From: Hemicentrotus pulcherrimus
Lineage: Eukaryota; Echinodermata; Echinoidea; Camarodonta; Strongylocentrotidae
DNA length: 11,040 nucleotides
NCBI GenBank assembly: GCA_003118195.1
Contig: BEXV01001361.1
Coordinates: forward strand, 7,626-18,665
Direction of reading: 5' to 3'
The notes beneath the pieces were generated by a model that worked only from the letters and a program-made list of their open reading frames with translations, did no database searches and was not told the DNA's origin. Made by a program: the position numbers and the translations under genes. This document shows positions 1 to 10,000 of the stretch, piece after piece (position 1 is the stretch's first letter; each line of letters begins with the position of its first letter).

Positions 1-846
1 TTTTTTTGTTCTTTTTTGTTTTGTTTTTTTTAAAGGTCAAAATCGGGGGTGCGGCCTATACAAGGGTGCGGCGTTATCACCGGCAAATACGGTAATTGAG
101 CCTCATCATCATGAAACGTCACCTTGAAAGTTGGTGCCGTAGGCATTGCTCTTTCTGTGGATCACCCGTGCTTTTCTGTCCAGCTTTTCTTAACCACAAT
201 AATTTGTGAACCCTGCAACAGATTTTAACAAAACTTAAATGAAGAATGTATGAGCATGCAAAGACGAATTGTTCAGATTTTGGGTGGAAGAAGTAAGAAG
301 TCAAAGGTCACAAAAGTGTTAAAGATACTAGAAATTATTTTGTTACTTTGTGTTGTTTTTTGGCTGGATTTTGAATGAATTAGATTCAGTTTCATGAGCT
401 CAGATGTTCAAGGACATAGGATCACTAATTAATGAATGAACATATAGGTGAAGGTATATTAGAGATGAAATCTTATTCATCTTGTTATTTATTACTGTTA
501 ATTCCACCAAGAAAAACTCATATTCTCTAGATCCATAACATTGAACAACACCGTGAATGTCTAGCCTTCCTACGTATTTAACATACCGGTACATTGTTTC
601 TGATTAATCACCTCAGTGAAAAAAATATGTGCAGAAGCTGAGACCAATTTAGCTCTGGAATCCTCAGAAGAGATATCTTAAAGAAAAATATAATAATAAT
701 GATATTGAAATACCATAACATCTTGCAAAGGAATGTCACTTTAACACTATCCGTAACTTATCGAAAAAGAGCTCTCTTAAACAAAAGTATACTGGATCAC
801 ATCATAATGATAATTCTTCTGCCTGCCAATGAAAATTCCAACACAG
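1..846 (+). other. Upstream intron of FBF1 with T-rich start and a transposon-like end
   Basis: This stretch lies 5' of the first exon seen. It starts with a T-rich run (1-32) followed by the repeat-like segment at 34-94. The rest is AT-rich, without exon-like splicing structure that I can support. Short open frames on both strands look fortuitous. Upstream FBF1 exons may lie before the window. Confidence 0.6.
34..94 (-). mobile_element. Possible end of a DNA transposon or MITE
   Basis: On the - strand the segment reads ttaccgtatttgccggtgat, followed by gccgcaccc, a short spacer, a second gccgcaccc, then ccgattttgacc and an A-rich run. The doubled nonamer and the ccgtattt...ccgg start with a flanking TA resemble ends of TA-inserting DNA transposons that I recall from several animal genomes. 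The family was not identified. Only one end is in the window, so the element's full extent is unknown. Confidence 0.4.
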
Positions 847-1057
847 ATTTGCTGACGAAGCTGATGATGACAATGACATCTTTGGTAACTCGACGATGGA
901 TCGACCCCGTAGACCAGGTCTATCTCACCAGTCATCAGTCTCTTCTAGCCCAAACAAGCAGGCTGCACCGGGAGCAGATAGCAATGATTGGCTTAAAGAG
1001 GCTGTGGGATTGAGTGGAACAAAGAAAGAGATGCCAAAATCAGATTCTACTAAACAG
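847..1057 (+). CDS. FBF1: FBF1 internal exon: acidic patch and DWL motif
   Basis: The exon opens after the acceptor ...ccaacacag and closes at cag|gtaaac. The first base completes a split codon, so the preceding exon, outside the window, should end in phase 2; the exon ends in phase 0. An in-frame stop at 830-832 excludes a start further upstream. The product begins FADEADDDNDIFG, then a basic Pro/Ser stretch (RPRRPGLSHQSSVSSS), then NDWLKEAVGLSG followed by TKKE. Vertebrate FBF1 has a comparable acidic-Phe/Gly patch and a DWLSHALSRKK motif in its disordered half. The ATG at 896 lies inside the exon and is probably not a start, because coding-like sequence continues 5' of it to the acceptor. 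Confidence 0.8.
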
Positions 1058-4000
1058 GTAAACATATGCGTTGGATATCAATTATGGGATCTAGTCATCA
1101 AAAAATTATTTTTCTCTTCATGTCCAGGTTTTTTTTTCCACAGTTGAAAATGAATTGAAGTATGCTCTCACAGGGGAATTCAAACTGTACGGGTGTTTAC
1201 CCGATAACAGGTTTTGTCAATCACCAGGATTAGCCTTCAGTGTAATGGCCAACAGGCCCTGTGTAATGCTTTGCATTTTTCATCCATATGGTAAAGTTAT
1301 TATCTTACTTTTCCCTCACCTGAAGTCTGTGCAAGAGACTAGGTTGTATTTTTTGATAGGCCTACGGACTTGCTGTCAGCAGACCTGTACACCCATTAAT
1401 GATATTTCTACTCAGTTTGATGTCAGAAAAATCTTAGAAATCTCCCTTTCATTCTTAATCTAAATTATGAATTTAAAGAATAAACAAAAATTGAAGTTTA
1501 TGTATTTTCTAGATTTTTCTGCATTCATTTACAGCACCTTCTTTGGTGAAGTTTCATTCCCCTTTAGATCGACCTTACACTGAGCTGAAACTAAACAATA
1601 AAATCCATGAATTATTACTACAGAGAGCATTTATAAACTGAATGAAAGTGTTGTAAGGCAAATACCTACAACATTTCTATATGTACAGTTATGACTGTTT
1701 TGATTTGATTTTGAAGAGTGCAGAGATTAGAAGACCAACACTCCAACCAGACAAGGACACATCTACAGCAGGGAGCCATAGGAAAGATGAGAGGAGTGAT
1801 GCTAGGAAGACTGGTGTAGGGGAAGGAGGAGGGGTTGATATGAAGAGACCAGCAACAGCTGCGGATTATCTAGGCTTAGGAGGAGATGATATAGACGTTG
1901 ACTCCATTGCACAGTAAGTCTACTAGAGTTGCCATTTTACAGCTTATTTACATATGCCCAAGGTAAAATGGATATCACTCTTCAAATGAATCATATTTTT
2001 CAAAAGCATAAGAGGTGAAATGTGTTTTGTTGATTACACATACAGAATAGTCCATCTATTTTGTGGAGGGGAATTTGTGAGGCGGCTTCCCAAAGCCATC
2101 CCATTTTAAATGAAAATCCATGGAAGATGCTTTATGCATTTATGCATAACTGGGATTCACAGTTTGGTTCCTAACTGTGGGCTTTGGGTTAAAGCTACAT
2201 GTATGGAGTACAGCTTCCTCCCTTTAAATCAATACTTCTTTGTAAAAGTATATAAAATAGGTTTTATTCTCAATTTGTTTTCACAAACCTTAGTTCTTCT
2301 TTAGAAGGTTAGTAGGTATGATTATGAGAGTTGGTTGGGGGATTTTTGGAAAAAGCTTTGTGTTTGAATTTGAATGCTTTTACTAGGGTATTTCTTTTTT
2401 CTTTACGTTTTGTCATTGCAAGATGAAATCTTCATAGCAATAAGATAAATTCTTGAGACATTTTGAGATTTTAACTACAAAGTATTTTTCATAATAAAAA
2501 GGATAAGAAATTGTACCAATATTCATGTTGTTTATCAATCAGGCCCAAAGAGATAACTCCAAGAGGGGAGAGACTTACTAAACGAGAATCCAGAGACGAT
2601 CTGTTCAGCAAACCAGTGAAGAGGGATGAAACGTGAGTCATATTTGTTCTTTTCATTCATAACAAAGTGTGTTATAATTTTCTAGCTACATCTAATTATA
2701 TTTAAAGTTTGTCATTTTCACTAATTAGTTTGTGTTAGTCTACTTTGTTTTTTAAACTTTAGTTTCAGTACAAGTTTTAAAATGATATTTCAGGATTTTG
2801 GGCCCTATCTAACATTTGGAAAAATGTCCTAAGTCATAAATATGTGCGTGATAAAAGTTCTTACCCGAATCACTCCTGAAACCCGATCAAGTGATTGGTC
2901 TGACATACGCATGTGTGAATCATTAACAAAGACTATCCTAAGTTGTGTTGAGCTTGCAGTATCATGTGACTGAGTTTGATGAAAATTGTTAGGCTTGAGA
3001 ACCATGCAGTGAATGGTATAAACAGCACAGGTTGAAATAGAAGACAAACAACTGAGCGATCAAATTGCGTAGATTTTCTCTTTGTGTTAATTAACACCCA
3101 TACTTGTATCTGTTTTTTGTTTTGTTCAGGTCACCTTTTCCATGGGACAATGAAAGCCCAAGAAGATCACAAAGGAGACACACAGATATGAGTTCCACTG
3201 GTGATCTGGGCAGCACCTTTGATTCTATGAACTACAGTAAGTAGCATTTTGTGGAAGGTTATTGTGATTATCAAAATGCACAGAATTTTTTCTATCAATT
3301 CAGTCTTAAATCTGACATAAAAGATGATTATACATTGCGCTTATTATATACATTTTGCAACTGTGACCGCTCATAATGATTTTTTGTATTCATGTATTCG
3401 GCAGCGAGGTGCCCAAACACTTAATTATATATTTTATCCAATGTGTTGATTATAAAGTTTGTTTCTTTTATCATGTTAAAAGTGTCATTATATTTTTTGC
3501 TTGCTCGCTGTCTAAATTTATAAACAAATGTGCTCATGTGTACGTGGCGCATGAAGATTGTGCGAGAGTGATGCAAAATGAATCTTCTGTAAATGAATTT
3601 GGGTTTGGGGTGATAAAAAACTTTGTATTTCTTAAAAGGGTGACTATAAAAATGTTGAAGAACACCGGTCTGTCTGATATGATTATAAATTGATTTGTTT
3701 ATTGTAGAAAATGGAGAGCTAATTTGTCAGACATTACTAGACAAATAATGTTATTAATGTATCTTTTTAAAAATGTGTACAAAAATGTCCAGAATTTTTA
3801 GATTGATTTGTTCAACATGTATTCTAATAGCGAACACAGAAAGAAATTCTGACTTCATGTGAATGCAAGTGATTGAAAGTACATGTCATGTGTGATGTTA
3901 CAGGTGATGACGATGATGAAAACGACCCACTTGGTGAAAGCGATCCTCTTCGAGCCAGCCTGATTGCTCAGCAGATCAAACAGCTTGCTGCCATGGAGAA

Positions 4001-7000
4001 AGATGAATCAGCTCCGAAGCCTGCAGAGAGGGTGCCTCCTGTAGCAGGTCCTAATACCACTTCCAAGCCCCCTAGCTCACATACTCCGACTCCACAAGCA
4101 AACCAGGTATGCTATACAGGCCTCATAATTACCCAATTTAAATCGGTTTCCTGTTTTATTAATTCCTCCCCCCCCCCCCCCNTGACACCCAATATAATTT
4201 AATTCATCAATCCTGCAGGACCGATTTCCAACCATCTGAAGTGGCTTGTATCAGAAACCCAATTGTCTAAAATAAGGGAATGGCTGTTTCATTTAGTTGA
4301 TTGTGGTTTATAAAGAAAAGGATAAGGTTTGAGATGATTAATTAGTGGAAATACACATCATTTAAAATCTCATTCTAATCTTGGTTATGATACCATAATC
4401 ATGACATACAGTGTAGGGATCATGCATGACTAAGCAGGCTCAGATTGGTATTTACAGACACATTGACATTTATTCAGCTGCCTCATCCACTTTCCACAAT
4501 GAAATCTAATACGTGTTTAATCAGTTGGAAATTATGCTACGTGCTTATGGTCTTATTTGCCAAAAGAAAATAAGAGGGATTTTAACAATTATTAATTTGA
4601 CATCATTTCATATCTTATCAAAACCAAATGTAACAGCCATCCACTTATTTCAGATAATTCAGGGATACTTTCATAATAAATGTGGTGGTGGTTATTATAC
4701 CTGACTGCTAAGAAAGCATAAATGCTTGTAAGTAAGCAATCAGACGGCCGACAGCTTTAGGTCCTCTCCGAGGGACCTAGTAATGAGGATAAATGCCATA
4801 CCAAAGGGCACAATATGACTTAAATTATTAATCTTTAAATGATTGCTAAATGAATATGTACATGTTGGTTAGAATAGATGTTGTATGAAAGTAGACAACT
4901 AATATGGGTCTGCAGTGAATATACCAGTGTTATTACTTTGGATGTACATCACTGAGTGACATATATGATGCTATAAAAGTGATCATTATTAAAAGCTTTT
5001 ATACCAGATGTGCACATGTGTGATTGATATAACATTAGCAACATATTCACCATAAACCTGTTTAATATGAAATACAATTTCAATGTATCAAAGCAACAGT
5101 AGTTTAATAGTGCTCAATTCTGTGTGATTCAGAATTTCTCTGTGTAAACTGGAAACATTGAAAATTTGTCAGATTACATCTGTATAATAGGAAGTACATG
5201 TATACTGTGTAGAAGAAATATGCTAAAAAACACATCCACTCAACTTCCACTACATTGTTTTCTGTTGCATTTATGTAAATTAATTCTTTATGATTAAAAC
5301 ATGTTTTCTCTTATTTCAGGTTGAGCTGAGTAGTGGAAAGTCCCCCACTACCCCTATGCAGCGACAGTCTTCTGTAACCTCACTCTCAGGGGAACAAACA
5401 CCTGCAACTTCAGGTTAGCATTCTTTCCTTTTTTGAATGCCTCTAAAACTAGATTGTGTGGTTGTGTTTCAATAAATGTTTTATGCTGTTTCATATGATA
5501 GTTGCAATCTCCTACAGTCAAGCACAGACCTTGACACGAACCATTGAGAAAAGGATCGTAACTAATATAATGAGGTGAAAATTGGTCAATATGGTTGTTC
5601 ATATCTTTTCTAAAATCACACTAGATATATTTTGATAAATGAAATTGAAGTACACATAGTTGTCAAGCTTGATCAAATTTGAAATACTATAGTGCATATT
5701 TGTATCTAAAGGCTGTGAAAAGATGTGGTAACAATAATAGCTATGGTACATATATATATCATGCTCATTTCCACCCCAGGGGATGATCAAGGTGCCTAGA
5801 TACAGGTAAATTACTTATTGGTATATGATTTAAAGACTTGATTTATGCTTATCTTTTAGGATCATTTTCATATTTTGGTAATATGTGTTTATAAAAAAAA
5901 CATGGATGTTGTTGTGTCAATTAGGGAGACGAGAGCCCAGATGGCGGCAAGAGATGAGGCAACAACAGCAGCAGCAACAAGGTCTCGATACTTCCAGCAA
6001 CATTGTTTCAACACCCACCACACAGCACACCCCGTTTGCTCAACGTCCCTCCACCATCTCAACACCGCCAGTTGTGCCTGCTGCAGCTCCAGCAACAAGT
6101 GTTATACCACAACCAGCAACACCTATTTCTGCCAGCACACCATCAAGGAGTGGTGGTGTGGGTGGTTTTGATGCGATGGCACTGTTAAATGAAAATCAGA
6201 GTCAAATAGAAAGACAGAGGGAGAGCATGCTGGAATATGAGGCAACTCTAAAACAACAACAGGTACAGTGACTCTATTGTGATCATACAACACTTAACAT
6301 ACATTGTACACTGTGCACCTAAGACGCAACAGATTTATTCAGTGTGCGTTCAGAATACTGCCAGAATGCTCCCCACTTTAATACTTGGATGCTTACAGAA
6401 TGCACTGCATTGCAGCCGAGAGGTGGTCCAGTCTCGTCCCTATATCAAACTAACCAATCGCATATACATGTACATGTATAGTATATCTATCCACACTGGT
6501 CAGAAGGTGAAGCATTCAAAGCCATTGAAAAAAGCTTGACATTGATGAATATTTTTCCGATAAAGCTGTCTCCAAAAAAGGGAAGTTTTAAAACGTAAAT
6601 GACATGCAAAAAAGAAAATGAATAGATGACTAATATGTACCACTATAGTCGGGTGACTTTTTATGCTAGGCGATGAAAAAGTTATCTGGTGACCACTTCT
6701 TTTTTATGCTTATGTTTATGATTATGTTTTCGGGCTGTCCGTCCGTCCGTGCATTTTTGTTAACACCTGCATTCTGAGACCGGAATGACCCCATGCCGAG
6801 TCCATTTCATTGTTGCATTATTGGCGCATTCCGGAATACCCCTTTATTTGCTAGACTGAAAAAAGCCCTGATCATGTGCTGTTTTCAGAATGCTATGGGA
6901 ATGGGTGAAATCTCGACTCTTGAATGCTTGCGAATGGCATTCTGGGTGCATTCCGAACGCTTATTGAATAAATCTGTAGCGCCTAACCATAAACCTAAAT

Positions 7001-10000
7001 ACGATCCAATCATACCTCTAACCCTAACCGGCTATCTTAGATGAAGTAAAGCCTAAATCCTACTGACTATAAACAAGATTGATACAAAATTGTTGCCTCG
7101 TGATTATGTAGTGATACCAGAAAGAAACAACAGGCAGTGGTCATATCATAAGATTTTTGTCATGGTTTGGTTATAATAAAAGGTGACATCAGTACATTGA
7201 ATGGAAAGTACTTATTGAATAGCCCAAAGATTCTTACCAAGGTATCTGAGCAGTAGCTTTTATCACCTCTACTGAATTGATTCCTATCAGCTCCAAATGG
7301 CAGCGGAGCGTGAGAAGCAGATGCGGCTGATACAAGAGCAACAGCAGGAGGCAATGCTACAACAACAGCAACAAGCCCTGCAACAGCAACAAGAAGCAAT
7401 GAAGCAGCAACAAGCCATGATGCAGCAACAGATACTTCAGTCAACGCCTACATCCGTTCCCGGGCTGGGCCTGGGCTATGGTCTTGGTGCCACGCCTGGT
7501 AACAGAACTGGTTTTGGTGGTGGTAACCTTGGAGGAATATCTTCAGGCAGTCTATGGCTGGAGAACAAGGTTAAAGCCTATTTATACTTTAAATATTGAC
7601 ACCTTTCCTGGTGTGATAGGAACAATGGTATTTGTGAGATTTCCTTTAGACAGCCTATAATTGAAAATTGTGTATATGGTGGTTATTATTATGCAAAAAC
7701 ACAGTAACAGTTTCAAGTTGTAGTGATACTACATGTTCATGTATTTAGTATGTACGGTGGCATGGGGCTCAAATTAAGGCAACTCTGTGTCTTCATTTAT
7801 TTAGTCAACACAAAGCAAACACAACTTAATGACTGATATCTGAATGTTAGGCTCCTTGGAAGTAATTTCAATTTGTAAAGAAATTGTAGCTTGCACCCAG
7901 TAAATCTTGTGATTGAAAACAAGTCAGAAAAAGCCTAGTAACCAACAGGTTTTGAACCTGCCATCTACTGCTTTCCGGGCAACAACTCTATCACTAGGCC
8001 ATTACTGGTTCATGGCAGAAATTTTGTTTTTCTTCAGAAATTCTTAGCATAAATGGTTCTTGCTAGTTTCTGTCCAAACAATTATTCTCCTCTACCAGGT
8101 TCAGCAGCTGGAGGCAGAGAAGTCCCAGCTAGGATCCTCCCTCCAATACATGGAGAAGCATCACAAACAGCAGCTGGAGACAGTNTACATGTTCATGTAT
8201 TTAGTATGTACGGTGGCATGGGGCTCAAATTAAGGCAACTCTGTGTCTTCATTTATTTAGTCAACACAAAGCAAACACAACTTAATGACTGATATATGAA
8301 TGTTAGGCTCCATGGAAGTAATTTCAATTTGTAAAGAAATTGTAGCTTGCACCCAGTAAATCTTGTGATTGAAAACAAGTCAGAAAAAGACTAGTAACCA
8401 ACAGGTTTTGAACCTGCCATCTACTGCTTTCCGGGCAACAACTCTACCACTAGGCCATTACTGGTTTATGGCAGAAATTTTGTTTTTCTTCAGAAATTCT
8501 TAGCATAAATGGTTCTTGCTAGTTTCTGTCCAAACAATTATTCTCCTCTACCAGGTTCAGCAGCTGGAGGCAGAGAAGTCCCAGCTAGGATCCTCCATCC
8601 AATACATGGAAAAGCATCACAAACAGCAGCTGGAGACAGTGGAGGCCAACCACCAGAGCTTCATCAGTCTCTTGGAGGAGGGAGCCAGGAAGAGAGAGAC
8701 CAGGATACACCAGGATGCCCAGGAATCTGCCAAGCGCTATGAGGATAGGCTGCAGGCGGTCATCGCAGAGAGGTCAAAGGTCGTGAGCGAGCACCAAGAG
8801 AGGATGGAGCAGGTGTACATGGAGCATGGGAAGGAAATAGAGAAACTCAAGCAGGTGCAGTGTCCTTGCAAATATTAATCTCAGTGTTTTTCTTGTAGGC
8901 ATCAGATTGAATTGTACATGTGTTTTCTAGATTTGAATCAGATTTGAAGGTGGATTTGGATGGTCTTTCTCTTTTTGCTTCGGGTAGGTGAATTGGTAGG
9001 GAATGGTGAATTCAAGGGGTGAGTGACAATGAACACACACTCAAATGTTAATTATATTTTAAATGTCCAGAATGATCTATTAATAGACATACTTTCTAAC
9101 AAGTACATTGTGTTCCCCTAGATACACAAGCAAGAGATGGAAGACCTTAGACTACAGAGTAGACATGAGCTGGAAGAGGCTAGGAAAGCAATGCAGCATC
9201 ACGTTGACTCGTTAAAGGATAGTACTAGTCATACACAGTCACTCAAGGATGTGGTAGAGAGGGTAGGACTGGTAGGCAATCAAATCAATTCATTACAGGT
9301 AAGAATGAGTCTATAATATCTTTTGAAATCATTGATAATGTTTCACTTAAAACATTCAATATACCTTGTTAATGTACCTGGAAAAAGTCTATCCATCTGG
9401 TGTGACTGTATCATTATTTCACTTCATTAAAGCCCCACTGCGCTACTTATAGCTACTTGCGCCCTCTATACAGCCACCAATGCCTAAGCGGTACCTGTTG
9501 ATCCCCCATGATGCCCTTTTTCTTATGTTAATTGAGAGGTGATTTGATGAGATAACCACCTGCCAGTGACCTTGCAGGGAGGTCTAATCCTTCCATGTCA
9601 AACTAGTGCAGAGGGGCTTTAAATCATATGATTCTGATGAGAAGATTCCCAGGTCTTTCCCAAACTCTAACTTGCCTTTACACATTTTTTATTAAGATGA
9701 CAGTTCAAAAGAAGAAGAAACCAAACACTGTCAAGTAGACATGCATTGGTGTCATTCTCCATAAGGTGTCTGTTCTAGAAGTTTTTTTGTTGTGTTAAAG
9801 CTTTACATTTAGTCACCCTCTGTATTTATGCACATGACATATATAACGTTTCATAGTTCATACAGTGGAGCCTGTATATTAAGACTGCTTGAGGGAGAAA
9901 AAGTGGTGGTCTGTATAGAGAGTTGGGCTTTTTGTATAGTTTCTATCAGAAAAGGTTTCAATGAGAACAGTGATCAAAGGAATCAAAAACTCCTTTCATA

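Larger units (their letters stand above)
4107..5319 (+). other. FBF1 intron, largest in the window
   Basis: This AT-rich 1.2 kb intron contains a run of 14 C (4168-4181) ending in an undetermined base at 4182, and a short GC-richer hairpin segment at 4741-4815. The remainder, including the ATA/TACATGTA-rich 4850-5300 stretch, shows no gene or recognisable element. Confidence 0.6.
7570..8554 (+). other. FBF1 intron, containing an apparent duplicated block
   Basis: As assembled, the intron between exons 7291-7569 and 8555-8854 includes a 455-base block (7730-8184) that recurs at 8186-8640. If the block is an assembly artefact, the true intron is about 456 bases shorter, near 530 bases, and holds only one tRNA-like segment. 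Confidence 0.65.
7730..8640. repeat. 455-base direct repeat split by a single N, probable false duplication
   Basis: Bases 7730-8184 and 8186-8640 align without gaps at an offset of 456. I count seven differences: 7840/8296, 7856/8312, 7934/8390, 7991/8447, 8011/8467, 8141/8597 and 8155/8611, about 1.5%. Copy 1 ends at the base before the N and copy 2 starts at the base after it. A tandem duplication in the genome need not coincide with an N, but an unmerged contig overlap would. The divergence fits two haplotypes of a polymorphic animal. Confidence 0.9.

Noticed and set aside
119..304. 61-codon open frame on the - strand near the transposon-like end
   Set aside because: No recognisable protein motif and no splice or family support; probably chance or decayed repeat.
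1155..1463. 102-codon open frame on the + strand
   Set aside because: It lies in an intron, its composition is Cys/aromatic-rich and unlike FBF1, and the frame does not join the neighbouring exons.
1533..1636. Candidate exon after a good acceptor (tgcattcatttacag)
   Set aside because: The open frame reaches a stop before any donor, and it needs an incoming phase 1 while the previous exon ends in phase 0.
2829..3047. 72-codon open frame on the - strand
   Set aside because: No motif or family resemblance; within an intron of a well-supported + strand gene.
3376..3693. 105-codon open frame on the + strand
   Set aside because: AT-rich random-like composition, no splice sites fitting the FBF1 phases.
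7016..7031. ctctaaccctaaccgg, telomere-like wording
   Set aside because: Only about two imperfect copies of the ctaacc unit; not an interstitial telomeric array.
7160..7444. 94-codon - strand open frame rich in Ala/Val/Leu
   Set aside because: It is the antisense shadow of the Gln-rich exon; CAA/CAG read backwards give Leu/Val/Ala-like codons.
7930..8013. A functional tRNA gene on the - strand
   Set aside because: D arm does not pair and acceptor strands are out of register; better explained as tRNA-derived repeat.
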